DNA from: Vibrio cyclitrophicus | GTDB taxonomy: Bacteria > Pseudomonadota > Gammaproteobacteria > Enterobacterales > Vibrionaceae | Length of the DNA stretch: 64,000 nt | Direction of reading: 5' to 3' | Assembly (NCBI GenBank): GCA_023206055.1 | Contig: CP065367.1 | Coordinates: forward strand, 744,001 to 808,000 | Shown here: positions 34,753 to 44,331 of the stretch, piece by piece | Layout of the letters: each line of letters begins with the position of its first letter | Numbering within the stretch: position 1 is the stretch's first letter | Translations under genes and position numbers: made by a program | Notes under the pieces: model-generated | What the model saw: only the letters and a program-made list of their open reading frames with translations | Told to the model about the DNA's origin: nothing | Database searches by the model: none

Positions 34753-35927
34753 TAGAAGGTCGCACTAACGCCAACGAAGTGGATACGGCCATCGAACGAG
34801 CCATCTACCATAAATCTGTCCATATCAACCGACCCTAAATCAGCATATTCGTAGAACACGTCGATTAAAATATCATCCCAGTAAGTAGACGCGCCTACCG
34901 AGTAGCGATATTGCTCGCCTACTGGAAGGTCAACATACTGCATTGTTGGGTCGTCTTGTGGAGACGTTTCGTAAGAGAAGCCTGCTTTTAAACACCAGTC
35001 AGAATTAAGTTGGTAATCAGCACCGACAGCAAACTTCCAAACGTCATCCCAATCACGCACAATTGGAACACCACTAATTGGGCTTCCAACAACACCAAAA
35101 TCAAGAACTGTTGTGTCCCATTCGCTCCAACGATGGAGTTGCACGCTCGCCAATAGGTCAAGTTGAGAGTTCAATGCATAGCTTGCACTTAAGTCGATAA
35201 TCTCAGGCAAGATAATATCCGTTGATAACGAATTAAGCAGTAAGCTTCCATTTATTTCATTGTTAAATTCATGCTCTAGCTTCGAGCGGTAGCTCGCACC
35301 CAGCTTAAATTTATCAGTTGGTGTAAACATTACACCAAGGTTGTAACCATAAGCCCAATCAGTGTCTTGTTTTGCAGTAAATGCCGATGTCGTTTGTTGG
35401 AATGCACCCCAGCTAAATTGCACACCCGCGCCTACCGACCATTGGTCATTCAGCTTATAACTCAGTGATGGGTTCACTTGCATTGCAGTTAGAGTAATAT
35501 CTTCTAGAAGCGCAGCACCCGCCCAATCACTGCCGTAATCTAGGCTCGAACCACCAACAGCGCCGAGCGCAATACCAAGGTGCAATTTGTCTGTAACTTG
35601 ATGCGCGTGGAAGGCACCAAATGAAGGAAGAACTGAATGCCCTCTCCCATCGCCGCTAGAATTTTGGTTATCTTTATATTTCATCTCAAGATCAAACGCC
35701 ATGGTGTTGATGGTCGTTTTGCTTTCGCCCATATGAGACATAGTGGCAGGGTTCGTCCACATCGCAGCAGCAGATCGAGTGTAAACACCATCACCTGCAC
35801 CAGCAGTACCTGCGTTGGCAACAACAGCCTCTTGTAAAAACAGGCCGCTAGCGAAAGCGTTTAAACTTGTAAATATTGCGGTGGCAGCTAGAGAGTAGGT
35901 AAAAGTTTTGTTCATCAGGGTGCTCAT
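34752..35927 (-). CDS. FadL/OmpP1/TodX-family outer-membrane transporter
   Basis: A 391-residue barrel. After a signal peptide (AATAIFTSLNAFA/SG) the mature start SGLFLQEAVVANAGTAGAGD with RSAAAMWTNPATMSHM is the FadL N-terminal hatch signature. The C-terminus GRIHFVGVSATF ends in the aromatic residue required for barrel insertion. FadL proteins carry long-chain fatty acids or hydrophobic aromatics through the outer membrane. The start ATG at 35927 follows TAAGG; MNKT four codons later is an alternative. First in a two-gene operon with the barrel protein at 34063. The crotonase gene lies just upstream on the same strand with about 80 bases between. Confidence 0.9.
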   Translation of the reverse strand: MSTLMNKTFTYSLAATAIFTSLNAFASGLFLQEAVVANAGTAGAGDGVYTRSAAAMWTNPATMSHMGESKTTINTMAFDLEMKYKDNQNSSGDGRGHSVLPSFGAFHAHQVTDKLHLGIALGAVGGSSLDYGSDWAGAALLEDITLTAMQVNPSLSYKLNDQWSVGAGVQFSWGAFQQTTSAFTAKQDTDWAYGYNLGVMFTPTDKFKLGASYRSKLEHEFNNEINGSLLLNSLSTDIILPEIIDLSASYALNSQLDLLASVQLHRWSEWDTTVLDFGVVGSPISGVPIVRDWDDVWKFAVGADYQLNSDWCLKAGFSYETSPQDDPTMQYVDLPVGEQYRYSVGASTYWDDILIDVFYEYADLGSVDMDRFMVDGSFDGRIHFVGVSATF

Positions 35928-36008
35928 TCAGCCTTAGACATTAAATTGCTCTAAGGCTACCGCAAAGCCCTATAAAAAAAGGGAATATCCATTATTCCTG
36001 TACAAACG

Positions 36009-36821
36009 TTATTTAAACTTTCTCGCGACGTAAGGGCGTGGTTTGTCTCGGTTAGTTTCACGTTGGGCAGCAATCGCCCTGTTCTTACCTAACCCAACCT
36101 TTATCTGATACCAAGTCTCGTAGAACACAGCCATGCCAGGGCTTGACCACCAAGTCTTGTTGTAGAGTTTCTTGTTAGCTGCGACGACATCCGGCGACCG
36201 ATTCGCGCACTCAAGAGCCAACTCATAGGCTTCAGCGTAAGGATCTTCGGCAATCTTGGTCACCAATCCATATTCTTTCGCGGTTTCGCAGTCGATCAAT
36301 TTAGCCGTCATCGCCATTTCTAGAGTGTGATCTTTACGCATCAGTTCTCGGAAGGCTATCGCGCCGCCCATGTCAGGAATCAAACCCCATTTCGCTTCTA
36401 GTATCGAGAAATTGGCGTCTGGGCTAGCAATTCTAAAGTCGCCACCACTGACCAATTGTAGACCGCCTCCCCAACAACGACCATGAATCGCAAAAATGAC
36501 AGGGCATGGAATCTCTCGCCAACCAAGTGAAAAGCGTTGTGCAGCGTTAGGCAGTGTCGGTAGCCATTTGAACAAGAGTTTCATCGCCCCAGATTTGCTG
36601 GTCAAAAGAGATTTAACATCAAGCCCTGAACAAAAATCAGATCCCTCGCCTTTTACTATTACGGCACGAATCTCAGTGTTCTTTTTCAGCTGAGTCACCA
36701 TGTTATTCACACCTTGGAACATTGCCATATCAATAGCATTCAGCTTATCGGGCCGATTCAACACAACCGTCGCAATTTGGTTTTCATCGATAGAACAAGT
36801 AATACGATCGAGGTTTGGCAT
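36009..36821 (-). CDS. Crotonase-family protein (enoyl-CoA hydratase/isomerase)
   Basis: A 270-residue crotonase fold: DENQIATVVLNRPDKLNAID at the start, SDFCSGLDVKSL as the first oxyanion-hole region, and HGRCWGGGLQLVSGGDFRIA as the second. The first catalytic Glu of hydratases (GGGxE) is Gln here. The second is kept (ILEAKWGLIPDMGG), with an Asp eight residues after it, the spacing seen in dienoyl-CoA isomerase. It may therefore be an isomerase or another crotonase rather than a hydratase. Location close to a FadL-type gene suggests a link to fatty-acid degradation. The ATG at 36821 begins MPNLDRITCSI. No other beta-oxidation gene is nearby. Confidence 0.87.
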   Translation of the reverse strand: MPNLDRITCSIDENQIATVVLNRPDKLNAIDMAMFQGVNNMVTQLKKNTEIRAVIVKGEGSDFCSGLDVKSLLTSKSGAMKLLFKWLPTLPNAAQRFSLGWREIPCPVIFAIHGRCWGGGLQLVSGGDFRIASPDANFSILEAKWGLIPDMGGAIAFRELMRKDHTLEMAMTAKLIDCETAKEYGLVTKIAEDPYAEAYELALECANRSPDVVAANKKLYNKTWWSSPGMAVFYETWYQIKVGLGKNRAIAAQRETNRDKPRPYVARKFK

Positions 36822-36947
36822 GGTGGCTACCTTATGGGTGGTCAGACCTTTAGGTTATACATTTTATTAACATATGCCAAACCTGCACATTAAGAAGCGA
36901 GACCTGTGTTACCTAACAACTTCCCTTTACACAAACAACATCAATAA

Positions 36948-36982
36948 AAAAGCAGTGATGGATCGCTCCATTCACTGCTTTT
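36948..36982 (-). terminator. Terminator of the siderophore uptake operon
   Basis: AAAAGCAGTGA (36948-36958) pairs with TCACTGCTTTT (36972-36982), with an inner TGGA/TCCA extension around TCGC and one unpaired T. On the minus strand it is followed by a T run. It lies about 75 bases after the permease stop. Confidence 0.8.
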
Positions 36983-37058
36983 CATTCGTAGCTTTATTGC
37001 CAATAGCTTTGATTAACAATAGGTTTTATTACCAATGGCTTTAGGTCATTGGCAGAAC

Positions 37059-39053
37059 CTATGCTCTTCGAGACTTCAGTAACAAGAAGATGAAGTAGCT
37101 ACCACCAATAATGGAAACTAGCGTCCCTGCCGCGAGCTGAGCTGGGAATACCACTACTTGACCTAACCAGTCTGCAAATAGCATGAGAGCAGCACCAATT
37201 AAAAACGACAAGATGATCTGCTCTCGAACCAAACGAGCCCCCACCATTGCAGCGATATGCGGCGCGAGTAATCCGACAAAAGCCACAGGTCCCATGGTTG
37301 TGGTCACGACCGAACATAAGATCGCAACAATGCACAACAATGCCACGTAGGCGATGTTGATGTTTAGCCCTCTCGCACTCGCGAACTGTCGGCCAGTAGC
37401 AATTAACGTTACCCAACGACTCAGCAGCAAAGCAACACCAATACAAGCCGTTATCACGATGGCCATTATGGTTGCTGACTCGGGTTCAACACGATAGGTA
37501 GAGCCTGCTAACCAAGCCAATAAGGTGTATTTCCCCTCACCTACTCGCGTTAAAGAGAATTGCACCAAAGCTTCTAAGACTGCGGTCAGCGAAATACCAG
37601 TAAGGATTAGGATAGACGGTGCAAACTGATGTTTCTTGCCAAGGAACAACAACAAACAAAGTGCAATCGCACTGCCTAAGAAAGCGATCCAAGGACTCAA
37701 AGAGTGAATCGAATAGCCCATAAACAGGCTACTGAAAATCAACGCCAGAACCGCGCCCGCCGATACACCAAGAATATCTGGGCTTGCGAGCGGGTTGTAG
37801 ACCAATCTTTGTAAAATCACACCCGCCACCGCTAACCCGCCACCAGCGAATATGGCAGTTAACATTCTCGGCCAGCGAATCGACCACTCAAATGCGTCTG
37901 GGATAACAAAATAGCCGATATCGGAAGAAGGCTGTGAGAGCGAGCTTAACGCCAACAAACCGAAGATCATCGTGCCCAACAAGAAATAAGCCAAAGGCGA
38001 AATGAACTTTGGTCCTTTCGGCATCGAGAAAAACAGCTGATCTTGAGCAGATAACTGCTTTCTCGCAATAATGATCAATGCAGGAGCACCAATCACAGCA
38101 GTTGCCGTTCCTGTTGGAATCATGTCCAAAGACCATTGTGCCAAGAAGATCGCCAAACTGTCAGTGATACAAAGTAATAGAGCACCTAATACACAACTCG
38201 CGATGAGTTCAGATTTGGCCTTTAGAAAACCTAGATGCCTAGCAATGTTCGGAGCAATCAAGCCAATAAAACTGATCACGCCCACCGAGGTAATCGACAC
38301 GGAAACCAACCAAACGCCAATTGCCATGAGTACAAAGAAGGTCGTGCCGATGTTAAGACCACGCGCAGCAGCCCCTTCTGTACCAATTGAAAGTAGAGTC
38401 AACACTCTTGGAGCCAACAAGAATATGGCAAAAATCGGCAACAACTTAGGCATTAACCAAAGCACTTGTTCCCAGCCATTTTGCCCGAGATCGCCCGCTC
38501 CCCACACAAACAGATTCTGTGCGTACTGATCGTTAAGCAGAATAATCGCCGTTGCAAATGCACCTAGCAACAAGTTGACCGCCATACCCGCCAAGACAAT
38601 TGGCAAGCCGCTCATGTTTTTGATGCCAACAATCGAAACAATCAGCCCCATCGCAAGCAGCGCACCAACTAGAGCAAACCAAACTGAATACTGAGCGACC
38701 AACATTGGCGCGACCACATTCAGAATAACCAGACCAAGCCACGCCCCTGATGATGTACCGAGTGTAAGCGGAGACATCATGCGGTTTTGCGTTAACTGTT
38801 GGAATAAACTACCGATAGTACCGAGTGTCCCACCAACCAAAATCGCCATCACTAAACGAGGTAAGTTGACATAGATTAACGCCATCAACTCGAATGAATC
38901 ATCGACCATTTTATTGAATGTAACGATGTCACTTATCTGTGAGACTTGCTGAAACAACCCACCAATAGGGCCGAATTCCGACTGCCCTAACCACAAATGA
39001 ATAAGGGCGGCGATAAATAACACCACCACCATCATCAAACCACAGGATTTCAT
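37059..39053 (-). CDS. fhuB: FhuB-like ferric-hydroxamate ABC permease, fused double domain
   Basis: A 664-residue permease with two FecCD-type halves in one chain, the hallmark of FhuB. The first half has VGGTLGTIGSLFQQLTQNRM and SFIGLIAPNIARHLGFLKAK. The second has FAGGGLAVAGVILQRLVYNP, LASPDILGVSAGAVLALIFS and PVAFVGLLAPHIAAMVGARL. Twenty or so membrane helices make the inner-membrane channel for iron-hydroxamate siderophores. Its start overlaps the stop of the binding-protein gene (TAATG). The partner ATPase is encoded at 44392 on the other strand. The siderophore, perhaps ferrichrome-, aerobactin- or desferrioxamine-like, cannot be read from sequence. Confidence 0.92.
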   Translation of the reverse strand: MKSCGLMMVVVLFIAALIHLWLGQSEFGPIGGLFQQVSQISDIVTFNKMVDDSFELMALIYVNLPRLVMAILVGGTLGTIGSLFQQLTQNRMMSPLTLGTSSGAWLGLVILNVVAPMLVAQYSVWFALVGALLAMGLIVSIVGIKNMSGLPIVLAGMAVNLLLGAFATAIILLNDQYAQNLFVWGAGDLGQNGWEQVLWLMPKLLPIFAIFLLAPRVLTLLSIGTEGAAARGLNIGTTFFVLMAIGVWLVSVSITSVGVISFIGLIAPNIARHLGFLKAKSELIASCVLGALLLCITDSLAIFLAQWSLDMIPTGTATAVIGAPALIIIARKQLSAQDQLFFSMPKGPKFISPLAYFLLGTMIFGLLALSSLSQPSSDIGYFVIPDAFEWSIRWPRMLTAIFAGGGLAVAGVILQRLVYNPLASPDILGVSAGAVLALIFSSLFMGYSIHSLSPWIAFLGSAIALCLLLFLGKKHQFAPSILILTGISLTAVLEALVQFSLTRVGEGKYTLLAWLAGSTYRVEPESATIMAIVITACIGVALLLSRWVTLIATGRQFASARGLNINIAYVALLCIVAILCSVVTTTMGPVAFVGLLAPHIAAMVGARLVREQIILSFLIGAALMLFADWLGQVVVFPAQLAAGTLVSIIGGSYFIFLLLKSRRA

Positions 39054-40006
39054 TACTGCTCCGCTAACATCAATAACGATTGCGCCATAGCTTCTGCGTT
39101 ATACAAAATAGACATTGCACCGCCGTAGCTCCAACTTGCTGCTACAGGGCTAAATTGACCATTACGAACGAAAGGCATGCTCTTCCAAACCGGAGAACGA
39201 TCTAACTTGTCTTGATATGGGAAAGGTTCAAAGTAAAGCGCAATACCACCCTTGACGTTCTTAAGCTCAGTCATACGCTTTTGACTGATACCCCACTGGC
39301 TCGCAGGAAGATCCATCGCATTTTCAAAACCTAGCTGTTCAAGCGCATATTGCGGAATCGAGTTATCGCCGTAAATGTAAACCGAAGTCGTGCTCGCAAA
39401 ACGAAAAGACGTCACTTTCGGCCGATCGCCCGGATACGCTTTATCTAATTCAGCTTTTAAAACCGCAATACGTTCATCCATCGCAGCCAGTTTGTTGTTC
39501 GCTTGCTCTTCTTTGCCAAGCAATTGACCTATCTTCTTGAAGTTCTCGATAGCAGCCGCCGCATTACTGTGCTGCTCACTGTACGTTTGGTAATAAAGCA
39601 CGGGCGCGATTTCAGAAAGTCGTTCCTGAAGATCTTTCTGAGGCGAAGCGATAAGAATCACATCAGGGTTTAACTTCTTCAAAGCAGAAAAACTAGGCTC
39701 AGTTCGAGTGCCAATATCCGTCACGCCTTCAGGAATCGCAGGTTGAACAACCCAATCGCTATACCCAGCAATATCCGGCACCGCGACTGGAGTAACACCA
39801 AGTTCGATCACTTGCTCTGCAATGTCCCAGTTCAACGCAGCCACTCTAACAGGCTGAGCTTCAAGGGTTTTAACGCCCTCGCTGTCTTCAACTTGATAAT
39901 CCGCCATCGCATTAAACGATAAAGCACTCAACAACACCGTTAGAACGAGTTTTGTATTCAAATTTTTTACTTTAGAAAAATGGGAAGCTATTGGTTTTAA
40001 GCTCAT
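39053..40006 (-). CDS. fhuD: FhuD-like siderophore-binding protein
   Basis: A 317-residue protein of the class III metal-binding fold (PBP2). A signal region, LVLTVLLSALSFNAMA, is followed by PVRVAALNWDIAEQVIELGV, LNPDVILIASPQKDLQERLS, the rigid helix with NFKKIGQLLGKEEQANNKLA, and SVYIYGDNSIPQYALEQLGF. It delivers a ferric siderophore to the FhuB-like permease in the periplasm. It shares its stop with the permease start and begins about 90 bases after the receptor gene. ATG 40006 gives an n-region of about 18 residues before the hydrophobic core, longer than usual; an internal start is possible. Confidence 0.9.
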   Translation of the reverse strand: MSLKPIASHFSKVKNLNTKLVLTVLLSALSFNAMADYQVEDSEGVKTLEAQPVRVAALNWDIAEQVIELGVTPVAVPDIAGYSDWVVQPAIPEGVTDIGTRTEPSFSALKKLNPDVILIASPQKDLQERLSEIAPVLYYQTYSEQHSNAAAAIENFKKIGQLLGKEEQANNKLAAMDERIAVLKAELDKAYPGDRPKVTSFRFASTTSVYIYGDNSIPQYALEQLGFENAMDLPASQWGISQKRMTELKNVKGGIALYFEPFPYQDKLDRSPVWKSMPFVRNGQFSPVAASWSYGGAMSILYNAEAMAQSLLMLAEQ

Positions 40007-40097
40007 ATATTTGCCTACTTAATCTAAATTCGATATTTCTACAAACGACAAAAGCAGCCTAGTGAAGGCTGCTTTAAAATTGGGAACGCTAACTTAG

Positions 40098-42221
40098 TTA
40101 GAATTCATAGTTCACGCTTAGCTCTACAGACTGCTCAGCACCGAACCAGCAGTTCGATTGGTCGTAACAGGCGTAATATTCTTCGTTGAAAATATTGTTC
40201 ACCGCTAGGTTCGCTGTTGCGCCAGATAGCGTATCGCTTGCTGCACCCAAATCATAACCCACCGACAAGTCAACAACCGTGTAAGACGGAACTTTACCTT
40301 GAGTATTGCTTGCGTCCATTTGCATTTCGCCAACGTAACGAGCACCTGCACTGAATCGAGAACCCGCTAGCATGCCGTTAAATACATTGTAGTTAGCCCA
40401 CATGTTAGCTGTGTGTTCAGGTACATAGATTGGCGTCGTACCTTCTAAACCGTTGCTAGAGTCTTCGGTAATTTCCATATCAACATATGTGTATGAAGCC
40501 GCAATATCGAAGTTTTCTGTTGCGAACCAACGTCCAGATAGTTCTGCACCTTGCGATACTACTTCACCGACTTGGATTCTTGGACCATAAACATTTGTCG
40601 GGTCTGTCATCAACATGTCTTGCTTAACAATATGGAATAGAGAAACTGTTGCTTCTTTCGACATATCGTCAGACAGGTATTTCACACCGATCTCTGCTTG
40701 TTGTGCGTTCTCTGGGTCGAATTCGTTACCTGTTTTATCAACACCCGGAGCTGGTTCAAAGCTCGTCGCATAGCTTGCAAACGGTGCTAAACCATTATCA
40801 AACTGGTACAAGCCACCTAAACGGTAAGTGAACTGCTTGTGATCAGATTCATGAGCATAGTAATCACTCTCAGATTTGTAGTGATCAAATCGCGCACCCG
40901 CAATCAGTACTAATGCGTCCAAACGAACTTGGTCCTGAACGTAGAAACCTAACTGACTTGACGTCGTATCATCTAAGTATTCGTTTTCTTTAGTAACATC
41001 ACTACGGTCAAGCAGATCGTTGTTAGGGTTTAATGGATCAAAGCTATTAAAGCCACTGCCATTCGCACTGTAAGCTGAGTAGTTAACATTGCCATCCATG
41101 TCTTGGTAATCTAAACCAAGCAATAAGTTGTGTTCTACTGAACCAACATTAACGATACCGCTCAACTGGTTATCAATAACAAAACCTTTGAAGCTCTCAT
41201 CTGTTGAATAGAGCGCTCGAGCCAACTGGTTTGGTGTGCTTGGATCGTAACTAAGGTGATATGTGTTCTCTTGATATAGAGATGCATCGGTATAGCGAGC
41301 ATTCTGTAAGAACGTCCAATTGTTATTGAAGTCATGGTTAATCTTATAGCCAACCATCAACACTTCGCGTTCGAATTTACTCCAGTTCTTGTCACCCATA
41401 GAAACAGATGGATCGCTTGCTTTAAGCACATCGAGTGGCATTGCCGAGTTGATGCCCATTGAAGGATCATTCTGGTAGTACAGATTGAAGTTGATTAATG
41501 TGTTGTCGGTTGCTTGCCAGTCCACCGAAGGAGCAACTAAGTAACGCTCTTCTTCTGCATTATCAACTTGGCTGTCTTGCTTGCGAGCAAGTGCGATCAA
41601 ACGGTAAGAAAAATCACTGTCACCAAACTGACCTGTAGTATCAATAGAAGCTTCTTGTAGATTGCGAGAGCCTGTTGCTACGCCAACTTTAGTCGACGAT
41701 TCCGTTTGCGGAGCTTTAGCAATCATGTTCACCATACCGCCCGGTGGCATTGCGCCATAAAGCACAGAGGTAGGCCCCTTGAAGATCTCTACTTGCTGCA
41801 TTGCGATCGGATCAATCTGCGGTTGTAAGTTCCAACCATTCAAAAATTGAAGTGAAAGACCATCGTAGTAGTTAACGTTGTTGGTAGCAAAACCACGGAT
41901 AGAGTAAGAATCAAACATTGCCACCGAGCTACCACGGTTTTCAGTTACAACACCCGGTGCATAACGAAGGGCTTGATTCAAAGATTGAACACCTCGTTGC
42001 TCTAACTGTTCTTCATCAATAACGGTAATACCTTGAGGCGTTTCTTCTGGCTCAAGTGCCGACTTAGTTGCAGTATTACGATAGGCTTTACCCATAATCG
42101 TAACAGTTTCTACATTCGAATCTGCTGCTGTTACAGTTTCTTCCGCCAAGGCTTGCGCTGAAAACGCAGTGAGCAACGCTACTGCAAGTGATGAATACTT
42201 AAAACGAGTGTGAGTGGTCAT
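40098..42221 (-). CDS. TonB-dependent siderophore receptor
   Basis: A 707-residue outer-membrane receptor. A signal peptide ends near SAQALAEET; a TonB-box-like ETVTIMGK follows; the plug shows EETPQGITVIDEEQLEQRGV, QSLNQALRYAPGV, IRGFATNNVNYYDGL and VLYGAMPPGGMVNMIAKAPQ; the barrel ends in LSVNYEF. It has no N-terminal signalling (STN) domain. A Cys pair lies near the end (YACYDQSNCWF). It imports a ferric siderophore, most likely hydroxamate-type given the FhuB/D/C partners. It is the first gene of the minus-strand uptake operon, with a candidate Fur site upstream and an AraC regulator 200 bases further on. Confidence 0.93.
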   Translation of the reverse strand: MTTHTRFKYSSLAVALLTAFSAQALAEETVTAADSNVETVTIMGKAYRNTATKSALEPEETPQGITVIDEEQLEQRGVQSLNQALRYAPGVVTENRGSSVAMFDSYSIRGFATNNVNYYDGLSLQFLNGWNLQPQIDPIAMQQVEIFKGPTSVLYGAMPPGGMVNMIAKAPQTESSTKVGVATGSRNLQEASIDTTGQFGDSDFSYRLIALARKQDSQVDNAEEERYLVAPSVDWQATDNTLINFNLYYQNDPSMGINSAMPLDVLKASDPSVSMGDKNWSKFEREVLMVGYKINHDFNNNWTFLQNARYTDASLYQENTYHLSYDPSTPNQLARALYSTDESFKGFVIDNQLSGIVNVGSVEHNLLLGLDYQDMDGNVNYSAYSANGSGFNSFDPLNPNNDLLDRSDVTKENEYLDDTTSSQLGFYVQDQVRLDALVLIAGARFDHYKSESDYYAHESDHKQFTYRLGGLYQFDNGLAPFASYATSFEPAPGVDKTGNEFDPENAQQAEIGVKYLSDDMSKEATVSLFHIVKQDMLMTDPTNVYGPRIQVGEVVSQGAELSGRWFATENFDIAASYTYVDMEITEDSSNGLEGTTPIYVPEHTANMWANYNVFNGMLAGSRFSAGARYVGEMQMDASNTQGKVPSYTVVDLSVGYDLGAASDTLSGATANLAVNNIFNEEYYACYDQSNCWFGAEQSVELSVNYEF

Positions 42222-42249
42222 GATTCCCTCGGTACCAATGCTTAATATA

Positions 42250-42268
42250 AATAATAATAAATCTCATT
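42250..42268 (-). promoter_or_regulatory. Possible Fur box before the receptor gene
   Basis: AATAATAATAAATCTCATT matches the 19-base Fur consensus at 12 positions by my count, 30-50 bases before the receptor ATG. The region is very AT-rich, so a chance match is possible. Confidence 0.4.
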
Positions 42269-42425
42269 TGCATTGTATGTATCTATGAATGGGATAATTA
42301 ACAATTTGGTGCAAACTCACAAAGAACTTGGCCTATTTTCAATGGAATTAGGTCAATTGCTGATTAAAAGCACAATTGACCCTATTTTAGATGAGGTTTA
42401 ACGAAAAGGTAAAGCGAAGGTATGG

Positions 42426-43334
42426 CTAGGATTTAGTAATAGGAACCCAGTATTCCATGACAGCATCTGTAGCACGAGCTTGATAGGCTAATGGGTATAC
42501 TTCAAGCTCATAACCATCAACACCTCGATAACCAGAACTCGGCAGCCAGTTAAGTACAAACCAACTCAGAGTGTGTCTAAGGTTCTCAATCGGACCACAG
42601 TGTTTAACCACGGCGTAGGTTTGCTTTGGAATGGTCAATACATCTAACTTATCAGAGATAATGCTCGGCAATTGAGGAATTGAAATCTCGTCATCAAGCT
42701 CTACTCCGGCCCAATAATGAATATTGGTACCATCAAAGCAAGATTGGGTAAGGTCAATAACACCAATAAACTGAAGTGCGTTATCGTCTGGCAGTGTCAC
42801 TTCGCCTTCTAAGCGCGACCACAATTGAGGGACTTTTTGTGCAAAATCTTGGGTCAGTGAAAACAAGCCGCTTATTTCTGAGGTAATACCTTTAACAAGG
42901 AAAGACTCTCTTTCATCAATGCGTACCTCAACAAAACTCAGAGCGCCTTTCTCTTCTGCACTCACGGTTTCAGAAACTTGTATCGGCTTTCTTAGTCCAA
43001 CTCTTTTGCCCGCTTTTCTATATTGGCTTGGGCTTGCCCCAAACATCTGCTTAAAGGAACGACTAAAACTGATTTCTGAGTTGAACCCAAGCCCAAGTGC
43101 AACATCAATGACACGCTCTCTTCCATCAAGTAGCTCTTCGGCAGCCTGGCTCAGCTTTAGCTCTCTCACGTAGTTAGCCACAGTAAGCCCTGTTTCGGCT
43201 TGAAACACTCTTTGCAGTTGCCAGCGAGACCAACAGCTTTGCTTTGCAATATCTTCTAGAGATAACGCAGAACTAAGATTCGCATGGATATAAGCCAAGA
43301 CGCGGCTGATACGGTCAAATGCAGGTGTGTTCAT
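42426..43334 (-). CDS. AraC-family regulator with GyrI-like effector domain
   Basis: A 302-residue protein. The N-terminal AraC double helix-turn-helix holds LEDIAKQSCWSRWQLQRVFQ and VIDVALGLGFNSEISFSRSF with KQMFGASPSQYRK. The C-terminal half is a GyrI-like (Rob-type) small-molecule domain (VEVRIDERESFLVKGI; VKHCGPIENLRHTLSWF). The DNA-binding domain comes first, the reverse of most AraC siderophore regulators such as PchR. It lies between the receptor gene and the divergent reductase, so control of the siderophore locus is likely, perhaps with the ferric siderophore as ligand. The ATG at 43334 is preferred to a TTG two codons earlier. Confidence 0.9.
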   Translation of the reverse strand: MNTPAFDRISRVLAYIHANLSSALSLEDIAKQSCWSRWQLQRVFQAETGLTVANYVRELKLSQAAEELLDGRERVIDVALGLGFNSEISFSRSFKQMFGASPSQYRKAGKRVGLRKPIQVSETVSAEEKGALSFVEVRIDERESFLVKGITSEISGLFSLTQDFAQKVPQLWSRLEGEVTLPDDNALQFIGVIDLTQSCFDGTNIHYWAGVELDDEISIPQLPSIISDKLDVLTIPKQTYAVVKHCGPIENLRHTLSWFVLNWLPSSGYRGVDGYELEVYPLAYQARATDAVMEYWVPITKS

Positions 43335-43518
43335 ATTCAAGCTTTCAAACTCTCGGTAGTGGTAACAACATATTAGATTCAGAAATACTTTTTATCATTT
43401 AAAGCGACTTTTATCACTTAAAATGACCAAGGCATGCTCAATTTATAAATATCTTATATAACGAGTTCTCCGCGGGTATGCTCCATTTTGTATGGTTATC
43501 CTCGAGAAGGTTCGCTAT

Positions 43519-43537
43519 GATAACGAAACTGATTCTC
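43519..43537 (+). promoter_or_regulatory. Fur-box-like site before the fhuF-type gene
   Basis: GATAACGAAACTGATTCTC agrees with the Fur consensus at 14 of 19 positions by hand count and ends about 12 bases before the reductase ATG at 43550. Iron repression of the reductase and downstream ATPase genes is the expected role. Confidence 0.65.
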
Positions 43538-43549
43538 ATTTAATGGTTT

Positions 43550-44314
43550 ATGATGCTTTCCCAGCTGCACAACATCATCACTCGTCGGAGAGCTCCTTCT
43601 CTACACCAAAAAATCTTCGCTTACTCTAAACAAGTCACGCCTTATTTAAGCGGCAGCTATGGATCTCTGAGCAGCAGAAGCATCGCAATGACGAATGAGA
43701 AGAGCCATATCGAGATCAAACGTGTTTACGATGGCTTAGCGGAAAATCACACAGAAGCAGGTAAAGCTTATTGGTTGACCCGGACTTGGGATCTCGTCTG
43801 CTGGCAGCCCATCTATGTGACCTTCGTTTCTATCTACGGCCTTCACTCCCTGCCTGATATCAAGAATATCGGTCAGTTTAGGTACAAAGAGTTCGTCACA
43901 GGATATCGCTTCTTTAATGGTGATCATCAACACGGCTCACCTGAGGAATTGATACCTAAAGCTGGCGAAGCCATACTTGCACTCACTGAGTTTTATCGCA
44001 GCCAAATAAGTGAATGGACACGTATTCGTCCGGGGTTTACCAATCATTTATTGGCTGACCTACTGTTAGGCAGTTTGATAAAACTTCAGCAACACGAACC
44101 AAGCCTAACCAACGACTATATCACTGAACAAGCTAAGCTTTGGTTAGCAGCATGCCAATTGTCAGAAAGTCATTTGGACAGCCTGAAGGTTGATACTAAT
44201 TCGGGCATGCTAAAGCTAATCAGAGTCAGCTGCTGCTTAGTTTACAAATGCGAATCAGGAAAGTATTGCGACGATTGTCCAAGACATCCCGACAACAAAA
44301 AAGCAGCTCAATAA
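43550..44314 (+). CDS. FhuF-type siderophore ferric reductase
   Basis: A 254-residue protein ending with the FhuF [2Fe-2S] signature CC-x10-C-x2-C: RVSCCLVYKCESGKYCDDC, then PRHP. Other family marks are TRTWDLVCWQPIYVTFVSIY and DLLLGSLIKLQ. The protein reduces ferric siderophores in the cytoplasm to free Fe(II). It fits the Vibrio/Aeromonas siderophore ferric reductase subgroup (AHA_1954-like as I recall it). Two consecutive ATGs (43550, 43553) start the frame; neither has a strong ribosome site, and an internal ATG 47 codons in (MTNEKSHIEIKRVYDG) is a serious alternative. A Fur-like box precedes it, and the ATPase gene follows 77 bases downstream. Confidence 0.88.
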   Translation: MMLSQLHNIITRRRAPSLHQKIFAYSKQVTPYLSGSYGSLSSRSIAMTNEKSHIEIKRVYDGLAENHTEAGKAYWLTRTWDLVCWQPIYVTFVSIYGLHSLPDIKNIGQFRYKEFVTGYRFFNGDHQHGSPEELIPKAGEAILALTEFYRSQISEWTRIRPGFTNHLLADLLLGSLIKLQQHEPSLTNDYITEQAKLWLAACQLSESHLDSLKVDTNSGMLKLIRVSCCLVYKCESGKYCDDCPRHPDNKKAAQ

Positions 44315-44331
44315 CACCCTCTATTTTTAAA

